Below are positions 42,588 to 56,100 of a stretch of DNA of 64,000 nt, in pieces. Source of the DNA: Leptodontidium sp. MPI-SDFR-AT-0119 (lineage: Eukaryota; Ascomycota; Leotiomycetes; Helotiales; Leptodontidiaceae). A model generated the notes under the pieces. The model saw only the letters and a list, made by a program, of their open reading frames with translations, had not been told where the DNA came from and searched no databases. Where the stretch lies: positions 186,001-250,000 of the forward strand of contig JAHLEZ010000010.1 of the NCBI GenBank assembly GCA_020726505.1. Direction: 5' to 3'. Numbering within the stretch: position 1 is the stretch's first letter; the number at the start of each line of letters is the position of its first letter. Made by a program: the position numbers and the translations under genes.

Positions 42588-45500
42588 GCCGTCGCCTCTG
42601 GAAACGCCCCTTGCAATCTCGGGGATCTGTTATTGCTCCAGCGCGACTTGTTGTAGTTGTGGTTCTCGGCAGGAATCTCGATATTAATGGCCTTCGGCAC
42701 CTCATTCATTCGTAGGCGTTGTGGTGGTGGTGGTAGTGCTGCTGCTGCTGCTGCTCATGAGAGGAGGAAAGGAACGGAAGGGGTTTGTTGATGGATCTTT
42801 GTGGTCGGGGCGAAATGTTGGTCGGCCTGTCTTTGGGATGGGATGGTTGGCTCAAGCGGGATGACGACACTTGATCCTCTTTGGGACAACGAAGGCAACG
42901 CAGGCAGGAAGGGGGCATTTACTCGAAGAACACAAACACTGAAGTGAAGTGAAGTGGCACAGGAAGATAGAACAAAGAGACTTTTTGCTCGGTCGCAATA
43001 TTCCAATCAGGATGTCAACAAACCCAATGGAAGTTTTGAATAGGGAGGGTAAGATTGGAGAAGCCAGTTACTTACTTAGTCAAGTGCAGGGCAAGGCAAG
43101 GCAGGGCAGGTCACAAACAATGCAAGGTAGGAGAAGGGGGATACGCCGTAGATCGAGATCAAAGCCTGCCCTGCCCTGCCTTGCCTTGCCTTGCCTTTCC
43201 TCTCTTTAGTTACCAGTGGCACAATGGGAAGTGGAGAGTCAGCCCTGGGCCTGTCTTGTTTTGTCTGGTGAGCCCAGGAACATGCTTCCAAGTGCCGTGA
43301 AAAGCAACCCCCTTGCCCAAGGAACGGTAGGGCGCCGGTCCAGCAAACAAAGAGCACCATCAACTGGCATTTGGTGGTTCACCGGCGGGTGGGTGTCTAG
43401 TCCTCAGCTCCAGTAACTGGAACCAGCCAGATTTTGAAATAATTTGGTGTTTACAGTAGATAAGGCTTTATTTTAGGGGGCGTCGGTTGAGGCTGTTCAG
43501 TTCATGCTGGAAATCATCAATCGACGTCGTCAACACGCCACTTTCTCCCCCTGTCGCCCCTGTCCTGAGGTCACCGAGTCAAGGTTGTGAGCACGGTTAA
43601 TGGTTGGAGCGTGGTCACTGGCCATATGCCGTGCATGACTTCATCTCTCTCCTGCTGTCGAAGACTCTAGCACTGTGGACTGCTGCCCAATACACAATAC
43701 CAGCTGTGAGTTCAAATGCCAGTCAGGATCAACGGCACAAAAGCAAAAAAGTGCAGAAAACGTTGGAAGTTCCTTTTCTACTCGTCTGCTTGCCCTGCAC
43801 CCCGTACAACCCCCCTCCCCAGTGCCATGCGCGAGTCCCAATAATCAAATTATCACCACATCGAAGGGTGGTGGGGGGTAGGTGGCCTGGAGTATACTTG
43901 TATGATCTGATACCTGTCGAAGAACCCAGCCCAATCCCTATCCAGCATGGTCCAGGACCCCTAAACGGGGGGATAGTGGTGATGGACTGGCTTGCTCCCG
44001 TCGATGGCTGCGATGCCGGGTGCGCCAGGGAGGAAACGGTTCGGTTCAGCCGACAATCTGGGATCGGGACCCGGACGACTGCCACTGCATTCGATAATAA
44101 TAACACAAGTATGCTGTAGCCCGCGTTGAGAAAAAGAGGCGTCTTGATACCTGTGTTCTGCGCAGACAGTTTTCTGATCACGAAGTCTTCGTACGGCATT
44201 TCAGATCTCTTCTCTCCCAAGACCCATTCCCCTTCCCTCCAGAAAAGTCAATCTAAAAGAAGCGCGACCCCTGGAAGTATGACGGTGGTGGCGCTTTGAA
44301 ACTCTCCACAATGACGCTGCCATGTGCTCCCGGATTCAGCTGCACCAATGAGCGGTGCTGACTCCTCAAGGCTGTAGGTCATGAGATGGGCACGTGTTTA
44401 TTTTGAGATTGTGTTGAAGGATCAAGCTGACTGACATGGTTTGGTAGGTTTTACTGTACCACCACCAGTGAGTAATTACAATCTGATAACAGCCTTCAAT
44501 AGTTAGTGCAGATGAATGGAAGTGAGAAATTGCTGAAATTGAAGGAGTAGGCAGGTATGAAGTCCCGAGTAATTCGAACGACCAGAATGGGAATGGATAT
44601 GCATCATCGTTGCATCCACGACGATTCTCACCGTTTCATCCTTCTCCCGAATGAACCAAAGAGATAACTCAATCGACTGCAACTTGGTGGGTCTAGACCA
44701 CAGAAGACCAGATCGGCACTTCTATTATCTTGAATTTGGACTCAGGACGGCTAGGGGTATTACAACATGCTTGGACGGCCTGAAATGCACTTGAATGTTT
44801 GGTAGAGCTCCCTGTCTTACAGTATCGGTGAGATTCTCACCGACATCATCATCTACCACTTCTGAATGTAACACGAGAACGTCAAGAACAAAGGAATCTC
44901 GATCAAAGATCTGAAAAGCCCTGTCCGGAGTCCAAGGATCGAGGATTCATCTCCAATCCAGAAGTCGCCTCAAAGCAACCCTTCATGCATGCCACTCGGG
45001 GATTTCTTTCTCTGGTGGAGACTAGGAGATACCATGAGCTGCAATTGTGGTACTTGGCAAGACGGATAACCGGATGCACCTGCACCAGCCTAGGTACAGT
45101 AGAGGAGGATAGTGAAGAAATGCAAGGACTCCACACTCACATGTAGCAAAGTAAGACTCGAATCTGGATTTGGCCTTTCAATGAAAGCCATCACCGACTT
45201 GATGAGGATATACTACTGTAAAGCTGAAACAGGTCGAGCTGGAAAATGAGGGTGGGAAGACCCCCTCAAGAATGCAGGACAGAGAACATGTTGCTCAAGC
45301 CACTTGCTTGCTTGGTACAGGCATTTGTGAAATACTCGATACTGTCGTGTGCGAAGTCGAAAGTTCATCTGACATATACACTGTGTGTGTTTTAGAAGAG
45401 AGTGATGTGTTGAAGTTGAACAGTACTGTGCCAGAGTAGAGTTGGATGTTTACAAGTTGGGCTTGAGGCTTCCCACAAAAGACGGTCCAGGGCCTACCCG

Positions 45501-45919
45501 GAAGCTAGCCGGCCCCCAGCCAAAAGAGGAAAGAAGCTTCTCCGCATTTCAGATGGAGCTTATCCAGGCACCGATCCGACACAACTCAACCCATCTCTCC
45601 CATCCATCCCATCCCATCAACAACAACCTTTGGAACTTTGGACGAGGGATTTGGTTCTTGGCTCGAGTTTTTGGCAATCTGGCGACCAAAAGGCAGAGTA
45701 GGAGTAGATCTCGGTCTCGGACTGGATCCAAGTCCACCTCTCGCTCAAAGACAAAACAACAGCCGATTTTTGCTCATTTTGTGATCCCTTTGGCTGGTAT
45801 CCTTAGGTATGCTGGGGAACTGTGTTGCTTCAATCCTCTTGCACTTTGAAACCATGCTAATAAGTGGTATCAGTGCAGTTACAGCTCGACTCTACGATAT
45901 TGGTGGACTACCAACGATC
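42588..45919. promoter_or_regulatory. 3.3-kb gene-free region between divergent histidine kinase and M13 peptidase
   Basis: No convincing gene. Near the kinase side it holds an inverted repeat of CTTGCC/CCCTGCC pentamers (arms 43086-43112 and 43167-43196, loop about 55 bp), which could fold in a long 5' leader. A GCTGCTGCTGCTGCT run (42738-42754) is close to the kinase start. A minus-strand open frame at 43729-44220 has no recognisable features. Both promoters must lie here. Confidence 0.5.
43086..43196. repeat. Inverted repeat of CTTGCC/CCCTGCC pentamers
   Basis: The left arm (GGGCAAGGCAAGGCAGGGCA) and the right arm (CTGCCCTGCCCTGCCTTGCC) are near-perfect complements over at least 20 bp. 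Confidence 0.75.
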
Positions 45920-48717
45920 ATGGCTCGAAGTACGCATGGCCATTCCCTCGCTTCGTGTTGCAAACATATACATATACTTCTGCAATATATTGTTAGATAT
46001 TTGCTGATTTAAAGACTTGCAGATCAAGACGATGCAGAGCGAGCACCACTCCTCCCAGACTCCCGGAGAAGTCAGGATGCTGAGAATGATGCACGTCCCA
46101 AGAAAGCAGTCAAATGGTTAGCTCGCAATGCCGTCACCGTATTTATGAGTCTGTTGATTTTGGCCGTCATTATTGTGCTCTGCGTCTTTTTTGGAAGTAT
46201 GTTTCTATTCCTAGCCGCTGTATCGGGCCTTGCTAATCGTCATAAGTGTATCGTTCTAAGAAACCACATGCGAAATCGAGTGTCTGCCTCACCCCCGCTT
46301 GCGTCCATGCATCCTCCGAAATTCTTTACAATCTTTCACCCGAATACAAGACTATCGATCCTTGCAATAACTTCGAAGAATTGGTATGCGGAGGTTGGGA
46401 TGAACACCATGATCTTAGGCCCGATCAGGGAGATGCCTTCACTGGAACCATCATGAGTGAGAATTCTCAGATGCTTCTTAGGCATATTTTGGAAGCACCA
46501 TATCCAGGAGAGTCAAAGGTTTGTGGATTGATAGTCTACAAGAGGCAAACACTAAGGCGATTTCTAGCACTCCACCTTCTCTCCTGCGCAATTGCTACAA
46601 ACTCTCTCCTCAGTCGATCAGCAGAATTTTGATAAATTGAAGGCTGCATACGATGCGTGCATGGACGAAGATACTATCAAGAAGACCGGTTCAAAACCCT
46701 TGCTTGAGATTCTCCATCAAGTCGCCGATATGTTCCCCGCCACGGAAACAGCTTTTCGCAGACCAACTCCCATCTCAGCTGAGGACAACAAGGACATGGC
46801 AAGTACACTGCTCTACCTCACTAAGCTGGGTATTCCTGCCTTGGTTTCCTTCGGTGCTGGCGCCGACGACAAGGACCCTGACTCCGTGGCTGTTCAGGCA
46901 TCTCCTCCTTGGAGAATTGGGCTTCCTGCGAAAGAGTTGTACAGTGATGCTACAATCACGAAGAAGTACGAGGATACTATTGCTCAGATTCTTGCTGTCC
47001 TTCACCCTGATCATTCCCACGAAAATGCGACTCTTCACGCTCAATGGATGCAAGCCCGTGGTCATGGAAAGATTGCCTCGAGAGGCCAGAGCCAGGATTT
47101 TGCGCATGAGATAGTCGAATTCGAGAAGAAGTTAGCAGCAGCGTCTCCAGATGCCGAGGATAGCAATGATGTTACAGTGAGTCTAGATCTGTAGTACGGA
47201 GTTGGAGCACTGACAAAACCAGAAATATTACAATCCTATGTCTCTCAAGGACGCCGATGCATTAACTCCTCAAATCCATCTCTCGAATATTATCGGCGAA
47301 CTCGAACCTTCAGATGTCAAAACAGACCGTATCATCGTAGCCTCACCCGACTACATGAAGAAGTTGACAAAAATCCTTTCGAGCACGTCCAAAGAAGTCC
47401 TCCAAACATTCTTTTGCTGGAAAGTCATCCAGGCCTTTGCTTCCGTGACGGAGGCAGACGAACTTGTGCCATATACCCGGTTCATCAATGAGCTGCAAGG
47501 CAAGGTAATGTACCTGAGTAGTTAGGATTGGCTTATTCTAAATCTGTCAGGATCCCGACTCCACCCAAGACCGATGGAGGACCTGTGTTGACCATGTTGA
47601 TAATGGTCTCGGCTGGATTTTGAGTCGCTTCTTTGTTGAGAAAGCTTTCTCGGAGAAAGCGAAGAAATTCGGTGATCAGATTGTTTCTGATATCAAAGAA
47701 ACATTCATCGAGAAGCTCAAGAATACTGATTGGATGGACAAGAGTGTTGCTCAGCTGGCAATCGAGAAAGTCCACAATATTGTCCAGAAGATTGGGTATC
47801 CAACCAAGGTTTGTCGCTGTCTCTTGTCGGTTTTTTCTTTCTTTTTGCTTGAATTCTCGGCTAGCCCGAAAGGGCAAAATGACGCTCAACTGCGGTCTTT
47901 GGCATCTGCTAATGATCTTCAGAGCCCCGATATCATGAACCCGCCGGTTCTACAAGATTATTATCGATCTATCAACATTACGCCTACTACCTTCTTCCAG
48001 AACGCTTTGTCTATGAATCGTTTCGATGTTGCCCATGAATGGTCTAGCTTGGGCAAACCAGTTGACCGAAACGCATGGGATATGACGGTCCCTACAGTAA
48101 ATGCTTATTACAACCCACCAGGGAACGAAATTGTATTCCCGGCAGGTATCATGCAATTTCCTGTATTCGATGTCAATGTACCTCCGTACCTCAGCTATGG
48201 CGCATTTGGATCCGTCTCCGGTCACGAACTTTCTCATGCCTTCGATTCTACTGGTCGTCATTACGACCAGAACGGTAACTACACCGATTGGTGGACGAAC
48301 AGCACAGTTAAGGCATTCGAAGAACGAGCTGAATGCTTCGTCGACCAATACCACAAGTATTCTGTGCCAGGACCTGATGATAAGCCCCTGCACGTCAACG
48401 GTCGATTGACTCTCGGTGAAAACATCGCTGATGCAGGAGGGGTCGCTGCAGCTTTCGGTGCCTGGCAGAAGCGTCGAGCCGAAACCCCAAACGAGAATCT
48501 TCCAGGTCTGGACTTCTTCAGTCAAGAACAATTATTCTTCGTCAGCTACGCCAACTGGTGGTGTGGAAAGAGCCGAAAGGAGACGGCGATCAATCGCATC
48601 TACACTGATCCTCATGCTCCAAAATGGGCGAGAATCCTTGGAACAATGGCCAATTCGAGGGATTTCAAGGACAGCTTCAAGTGTGCTGATAAGAAGCCTA
48701 CTTGTGAGCTTTGGTAA
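45920..48717 (+). CDS. M13-family (neprilysin/endothelin-converting-enzyme-like) membrane metallopeptidase
   Basis: Seven exons: 45920-45929 (10 nt), 46023-46196, 46247-46518, 46568-47176, 47223-47504, 47551-47808 and 47923-48717. Sum 2400 nt, 799 aa, all phases consistent. Start MARNQDDAERAPLLPDS is cytosolic, followed by one transmembrane helix (about 38-59) and a large extracellular/luminal part: a type II protein. Cys-rich CLTPACVHASSEIL opens the ectodomain. The zinc site is GHELSHAFD with His636, Glu637, His640, and the third ligand Glu701 in ENIADAGG. The protein ends CELW, the family's usual C-x2-W ending. It cleaves short peptides on the N-side of hydrophobic residues; the substrate is unknown. 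Confidence 0.93.
45930..46022 (+). other. M13 intron 1 (after a 10-nt start exon)
   Basis: 93 bp, GTACGC to TTGCAG; joins ATG GCT CGA A to AT CAA GAC, giving MARNQDD. Confidence 0.75.
47809..47922 (+). other. M13 intron 6, frame-preserving
   Basis: 114 bp (38 codons) with donor GTTTGT, branch GCTAAT and acceptor TTCAG. It has no in-frame stop. Splicing joins IGYPTK to SPDIMNPPVL, the continuity expected of the family. Confidence 0.8.
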
Positions 48718-50449
48718 GGGGTGAATCAACTAGTTCATGCGGCCTATATGGCGTTTGCAGGCGGTGGAGTGGATTGCATTTGTATCAAAGTGTATATATC
48801 ATTAACGCCGGAATAGTTACCAAAAGTATCGGTTTAGGTAAATGCAGAATACTCACAGCTTGACAGATACTGGAACACATTTAAAATCACTCTGATACTG
48901 AGTATGGTTGAATCTCTTTTTGTCCTTGTCAAACCTTTACCAAATTACCATGAACAAGTCGACAAGTAGGACCTCCGAACCTTAGATTCTGCACAACACT
49001 ACAACACCGAGTACGGGTAGGGACCGTACGAAATGAGCGCACGGCCACGCTGGTCCTTCGGCACAAGAGAGGATTTACCTTGGCATCCTCCCTCTCCCCT
49101 GCCATGAGTCCATGATATGACATGACAGGCCAGGAAGGGCGTACGGAAATTTACTTTCATACCGTTCTTTTGTCCCCCTCGTACAAAGACCACTTACAAA
49201 GCGCTTGTACTTAGGCGTGGTGTTTCAACACGCGAATATTGCGAGAGGTTCATTGGGAATTAGGTAGGTACCTAGGTAAGTCCTGATTATTAATTCAGCC
49301 CTACGGACTCTGCACGGGAACGGAATGAATGGATGGAATGGAGTGAGTGGAGTGGAGTGGATATTTTGAACTTCGAATTTCAATATTCGTATAAGTGACC
49401 GTTCGGACCTGAGACTTGGCAATTTTCCACCCGTGGTTGGGTTTGGATTTGGATCTGGAGTTGGGTTTGGATTGTAAACGAGGTAAGAAGCTCTTACGCT
49501 CGAGAAGAACCTGGAAGAGAGGAGAAGAATTGATACCGTAATGGTACAGACAAAATGGTAGATGTCGAAGTACAGTACTATGGGTAAGTAAATTTAGGTA
49601 TGTCGTGAGTCATTCAATCCCAACCCCGTTGCACAACCTGACTTTTTCTCCATCTCCCATCTCCTATCGTCTCATCTCGTCAAAAAGAACCGAAAACCCA
49701 ACCATAACCACCACCACTTCACCACCTCACCTCCCCAACACCGAGGTTTAAATCTCCAGTATTCACAAATCTGCCTTGCGAAATCGCTTCTCAGCCCCCA
49801 GATGTGCGACATATCCAACCAAACGCACTCACATTCACGCTCAATTGTTTCCGCGTTGGGCAATCCCATCCCTCCCCTCTGAGCGTGAGTCTGCCACGCC
49901 AAGGCCCTACCTAAGTACCATTTCGATATTTCAATCACTTTATATCGTTTTGGGATTCGTAGCGGGTTCGTGGCGGATAGGAGGGACTGTGGTTGGGTAG
50001 GTGTTGGGTGGTGAGGGACGTGCGGTGTGAGGCTGAATTCCCCTTATGTGTTGGCGTTTCGCTGAGGCGGGATGGCTTGAGGGATTGGATGGCTCATTTC
50101 GTGGAGGGCGGTATTGGGGTTTGGCGAAGGAGGACTAGTCGGTGAGTGAGTTGAACGAAGGATCTGAACAAGGGATGTGAAAGTGCATTGGTCGCTTGTT
50201 TGGTCGGTATTAGAAATGAGTTCTAGCTGTCTGTTCCGTTTTCTTCTCCTATTAGTACCTTGCTTCCCCCCGCGTGGTTTTGGTGTTTTGGAGCTTGTGT
50301 TTTGTGGTTTTGTGTTTCTCTATCGGTGCTTCAACTCCTTCCTTCCGTTCAATCGAAAACTGCTTAAGCCCATCCATTCGTACAGTTGTTTTCGCAATTC
50401 CTCTTTGAACTCGAGAATTACAATATCTCGAAATTGAAAGCAGGGAAAG
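48718..50449. other. Intergenic region between M13 peptidase and MARVEL gene
   Basis: 1.73 kb with no supportable gene. Includes GGAATGGA and GGAGTGGAGT repeats at 49321-49365, TTGGATTTGGATC-type repeats at 49440-49472 and a TACAGTACTA motif near 49571. The 3' end of the M13 transcript and the promoter of the next gene must be here. Confidence 0.45.
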
Positions 50450-51568
50450 ATGGAGAGCGAGAAACCATCCACCAGCAGACAGCCGATCTGGATCCCTATC
50501 GTTCATGGAGGGCAGGTTTTCCTGTCTGTGGTCATCCTGGGACTTTCGGCGTATCTGATACATGGGGTATATTTCGATACGTTGGGTTATGATATCTTTA
50601 CCGTATGCCCCCCTCCCCTACCCTCTCTCTCTTCTAAGTTCAGAACATTTTCTCTCATTATATCTTGTCACATCACCTCATATCTTCTTGTCTTGTCCTT
50701 TCCAATTTCCCATCTAACATAACACCAGTCCCTCTTAACCTGGCTCGTCGTCGCCTACCTCCTCGTCACAGCCTATATATCATCCCTTCATAAATTCACA
50801 CACATCTTCATCACCATCGCCGCAAATGCTGGACTCGTCGTCTTCTGGCTTGCTGCCATGGGTGCTACTGCTCGTTTGAGGTCGCGGTTCAAGTATGATG
50901 TGAATATTTATGGGTGTTATGATGATGGGTCGGCGGTGGATAGTACGACTTGTCTTGTGGGTAGGGGGTTAGAGAAGAGAGCTGCTGTTGCGACAAAGAT
51001 GGGGTTGAGTATGATGAGTGCTATTGCTGGGTTATCTGCGTTGGTTATGTAAGTTCTCTCCTTCTAATCCTATACAGTACATGTACTTGCACAAGGTATA
51101 GGAAGTATATTGTACCTCAGACGACTTACCTACTGACTCCTTCTCCTTCCCAGGCTCCTCTTCATAGCAACCCTCGTCCACGCCGTAATGACATGGAACG
51201 AATCCCGCTCGAGTACCATACCCGTAGCCCACGCACCGCAGGGCCAGGAACAGGTACAAGTACAAGACCAGACACAGCAGCAAGGACAAGGATACCAGAT
51301 GCCTCAGTACGCATCTGTTCCTCCACATCAACAGCAGCAAGAATATGCCCCTCCTACTCACCCATATTCTCCTCCTCCGCAACAAACTTATTCGCCACCT
51401 CCGCAAACGTTCACGCCCCCGCCGCAGCAGGGGTATGGGTATGACCAGCAACAGCAGTATGGTCAGCCGCAGTATAATTCTATGCCAGGCCCGCCCCAGG
51501 GTGGACAGTCGGAGTTGTATACGCCGGCGCATCAGCAGAGTGAATTGCCTTCGCCTGTGCAGAGATAG
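50450..51568 (+). CDS. MARVEL-domain four-helix membrane protein with Pro/Gln/Tyr-rich tail
   Basis: Exons 50450-50602, 50729-51048 and 51154-51568 give 295 aa, phases consistent. Four hydrophobic helices are visible: GGQVFLSVVILGLSAYLI, SLLTWLVVAYLLVTAYISSL, FIFITIAAN-type helix ending AAMGATA, and SAIAGLSALVMLLFIATLVH. A short cysteine-containing loop (YGCYDDGSAVDSTTCL) lies between helices 3 and 4. The tail after the last helix is cytosolic and consists of repeated PPxQ/QQxY units (TYSPPPQTFTPPPQQGY). The architecture fits fungal MARVEL/Nce102-like membrane-organising proteins. Specific role is unknown. Confidence 0.85.
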
Positions 51569-53102
51569 AGAGGCGGAGGGTGGATGTGAGAGTCTGATCC
51601 TCGTTCTGGATAGGGTGGGAGAGTAGGAGTTGCTGGACTGTTGATCGCTGGTCTTGGGACTTGGGTAGATATTGGATGAGGGGATCGAGGATATGGATGG
51701 AGACTGGGGCTGTTAATGCTTATGTTTATGTTTATACTGGGAGGATTTGTTGAGAGCTCGTAATTGATACCATTCGTTCGTTGGATGTATGCGTTTTGGA
51801 ATCGTCTTGGATGAGGTCCTTTTACGAGGGCGTGAGTTGACTGCGGTACATGCCCTTCCCTCCCTTCCCCCCTCCTTCGTATTGCCTGTCAAGCCCGCAT
51901 ATACCTGGAGAAGAATGTATTGCGACAGAACAGCTACCTAGTAGTAATTCATACATCCCAGGGTCTTTTTGGACTCAATCCTGTGCGACATAGTCAACTA
52001 CCAGATGATGTCAAGGTGTTCAGCCTCGTGTCTCCAGCAGAATACTAAGTCTCATGGCGGATTCACCTTTTGAAGATGCGACATGATTTGGGTGAATGGA
52101 AATATGGTACAATCAATACTTAGGGGCCACGATTCACTCAATTAATTGGGACAGTAATAATACCCAAAGAAGAACTGCTGGTGGGATCATTTGCATTTGC
52201 CTTTGCATTGATGTTGATGTTGTTGTTGACATTACGCAGTTCAACAGCTTCAGCCTCGTCCAAACAAACCCCTACCAAAAACCCCATAGAATATCAGCTT
52301 GAGAACCTCCAATTGATGCTGCACTGTACATAACTCTGTATAACTATAAGCACGAACTCTAATACTGCCCTCCCTCTATCAACGCCATCATCAAAACGCG
52401 ATCAAAACGCGTGAGGTCATCGTCTCCCCTTGGAAGTTGCCGTTCCTGAGGCTGAGGCCGAGACGAGGCTACGATCGTCCCTTCCCTATTCGCCTTCAGT
52501 ACCTCCGACAGCAGCAGTTTTTTTTCGACGCTAAATAGAAGGCTTGGCAAGCGCGCCCTCACAAACTGCTCCTCGATCCGCGTCCTCGCCTTCCTCCTTC
52601 TTCATGAACAACACACTTTCTGATTTCGATCACCAAGAACGTTACTTCTCTGCACTCATCCTGCACACTGCCAAACACTCACAACCCCATTCTCGACTTC
52701 TTCAGCCTCGCCATTGAACCCCTGCTAGCTTTCTGCACCGTCCACCAATCGCCTGCGGTTGCTCAGACAGACTCAGCTCAGCCACCCCCGACCGACGGGA
52801 CCAACAGACAGCCAGACAGACGGCACAGCACCGCGAGTCCACGTCCACGTCCACCGTCCATCCGAGAAAGCGCTAGTCACAACCCTGCGAGAACTTCACT
52901 CAGAATCTCAAGGTCGATCCGCTTCTCTCTGCATTTGCTTGCGCCCGTTCAACAGCGAACGTCTTCGTCACGGCTCGAGTCGCGACTTCTTCTTACCACT
53001 TTGTTTCTCCCACCCACACTCCATATCGACGCGTCAACCCTCACGGTACACACAGCAACCGTCACCCCCGTACTCTCGGCGTACTCTTCGCAGTCGCCCA
53101 TC
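51569..53102. other. Intergenic region, nothing recognised
   Basis: 1.53 kb. It should carry the 3' end of the MARVEL transcript and the promoter of the next gene. No ORF shows coding character. The last 350 bp before the ATG at 53103 are C-rich with few G residues, typical of a fungal 5' leader. Confidence 0.4.
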
Positions 53103-56100
53103 ATGCCTCCAAAGAAGGTCAAGACCTTGGGGGAGCCTTCAAAGGCGTCGTCTTCTAGGGCGGCCCCGAAGGCAGCATCGAGAATTCCACCTAGGCCATC
53201 AAGGGCTTCTAGAGCTTCCAGATCTTCAATTACTGCCGCTGCAGTCGCCCCAGCCCCAGTTGCACCAGCTCCAGTTGCTCCAGTCCATGCGCCAATCTTG
53301 AATCCAGACAGAGATGAAAATCGACGCACAAGAGCCAACCCAAGTCCTCGCTTGAAGAACAAGGAGAGAAAGACTGGCATCCAGAAGGAACCCTCATTCG
53401 CCCGCAAGAAAGCCGGCACCATCGCACGCACTGCTGCCAGAAATGCAATTGCTGCTCGCAACCAGGAAGCTGAGGAATCTACCCAGCCAGAAACCGCTTC
53501 AGCCTCTCAGTCACCAGAGCTTGAAGAATCTCGATCTACCTCACCCGACCTCGGCCCTCACTCATACATATCCCCCGCATCGCGCATGCCAGGTACTTTC
53601 ATCACCGAAGATCCTTCTAGTCACCAAGCTGCTGGACCATCAAAGAGAGTCACCCGCAATTCGAAGCGCTCCCGCTCACAAGTATCTGGCGATGGATCAG
53701 ATGGAGACAACGAAGGCGCTGGTGGAAAGCGACCAGCAAAGAAAGCTCGCAATGATGATCCATTCGAGTACTTCCCCCGACTCTCCGATTCAAAGAAGCC
53801 AGAGATCCAAGTCAATGGTGCTGCGATCAATCCAACCGAACAAGAGGTTGCCCTTGAGCGCACTGAAGTCATCCCCACCACACCTCACCAATCCCTCGAA
53901 CCTTCTGGCGAAGACCGTCCAGCATCGGCACCTTCAGCCACGAACAATGACGTCTCAATCTACTACACCCCACAAGCTACTGAAGCCGCCCAAGCTCCTC
54001 AAGCTGCCCAGGCTGATGTTGTAAATGAGACTGTAAATGAGAATGTCAATGAGGCTGCTCAAGAGGCAGTTGCTGAACACAATGAGGTTGTTCAAGAGCC
54101 AGTTGTTGAACACAGTGAGCCAGAGGTTGGCGAAGGCGATCAACAACTTGCTGTCACTGCAACCACACCCGTCCAAGGACCAGTCAATGGTAGCGCATCT
54201 GCTTCCAAGTCACCTGCCAAATCACCATCGAAGCTACCAAACACGCCGGGATACATGAAGAGTCCTCGTACATTTACTGGAAGCCCTGATCTTTCATTCG
54301 AGGAGATGAAGAAGAGACGCAGTCGCGTTGAAAAATCATCTGCTTCCAAAGTCTCCAGCCACACGAAGTGGGATCTTGGAGAGATCTACATCAGTGATGC
54401 GTCTGATGATGAGGCAATTGAGCCATTTGATGCCAAAGAAATGCGTGTCGCTAAGGAAAATTCTCAGCGCTGGCTCAGCGTCCTCAAGGATCAGAAGGTG
54501 GGCAAGGAGTCCATGTTTGTTCTGAGATCGGATCTCCAAGCAAAGCTTGACAAGAAGGTGAGTTTCGACCCATCAATGGTCCCAGGTACTATGCTAATAT
54601 CCCGCAGACCAAATCACGCACCAAATCACGCAAGCAAGAAGGCACTCCTTCAGCTTCGCGTCCTCGTAAGACTCAGATTCCATCTGCTATCATTAGCATC
54701 CACGTTCAAACCCAGAACGGCCCCGAATTCCTAGATGTTACCCCAATCGTCAGCGGCAGCTTACTAAAGATCAACCGAGTGTTGGCAGACAATCCAGGAA
54801 CCCTCACTGCTGATGAGGCTGCTGCTGCTGTCCAGGCGGCCATAGATGCCAAGCTTGCTCCAGTCTCCGCTCAGCCAACCACTACCGACCAAGAAGCTAT
54901 AGTTGATCCTTCTTCAACAGGACCATCTACACAATCACAACCAATGGCTGCTCCTGCTTCTGCGCCAAGTGTACTCCACTCCATGAGCATACTCAGTCCT
55001 ATCCGGGAGGAAGAGGCCGAATACACTGGTGACATCATTGCCGCTGATGGCGGTGATACCCAGATTGATAGAGAAGTTGCCACAAATTCTGTTACCCCCC
55101 TTCCTAGAACATCGCCATGCTTCTCATGAAGACATTGCTACCGAAGGCCGTGCCTCTGAGTCGCTGCCTCCAAAGACACCGTCAAGCGTCAAGTCTGGTT
55201 GGTTGTCTGCTCTCAAGACCTCAGTGTCCAAGCCTCTCGAGTACTTCGGTGGTTCCAGCCATGCTGGTCCATCTACTGCTGATGTCAACAATTCAGGATC
55301 GCCTTCTAGCTTTGAGCCTACTACACCTACTCCTGGATACCGTCCTACACTCTTTCAGACGGCCTACGCGCTGTTCGTGAAGGAGAAAGAAGAAAAAGAA
55401 AAGGCTAAAGCCAAGGAGATCAGCGAGAAGACGCGTGACGAATGGCAGACACATGTCCGCAATTCCAAGAACAAGCAGCGAGCAACCGTTGTTGATAGTA
55501 TTGATGATGATGACCTTCCACACAATACCTACAACTCTCAAAATGATGAGCCATTCAAGCCTAGTCGATACTGGGAGCCTGGTCCATCAAGTCAAACAGC
55601 TACTGAGTTTGTATCCAAGTGGCCCAAAGGCTATGTCCCCCCAAAGGACCCCGTCTATGGTTATATCACTCCACGAACCTTCGTTGTTCCCGACAGCAGC
55701 GACGACGAAACTGAGGACGAGGAAGATATGGACGACCAAGGCTTCACCATGCAGGTCAGCAAAGCTGAGAAGCAGCGTCTGGAGGCTGAGCGTGCGGAGT
55801 CTGAGCGTCTCGCAGTGATTGAAAAGAAGCGTGTTGAGGCGGAACGCAAGGAAGCTTTGCGCCTGGAGAAGCATCGCCGTTGGATTGAGAGAATGCCCGA
55901 AAATCTGTCCGGACAGTTCACTGCCCAACAAAACCCCTTGAATACCAGAGACCCATATTACTGGTTGCGTAGGGCCAGAATGGTCGAGATGGGTTGTGGC
56001 TACGAGGGTGAGACAACCACCGATGAAATGAAGGGATATCTCAAGATCTGGCATGAGAGAATGGGTACTGTCGGAGAGTTCACACTTCAGGAGCAGGCCG

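Noticed and set aside
43729..44220. 163-codon minus-strand open frame between kinase and M13 gene
   Set aside because: Composition is chance-like, it has no domain, and it overlaps plus-strand open frames of similar length.
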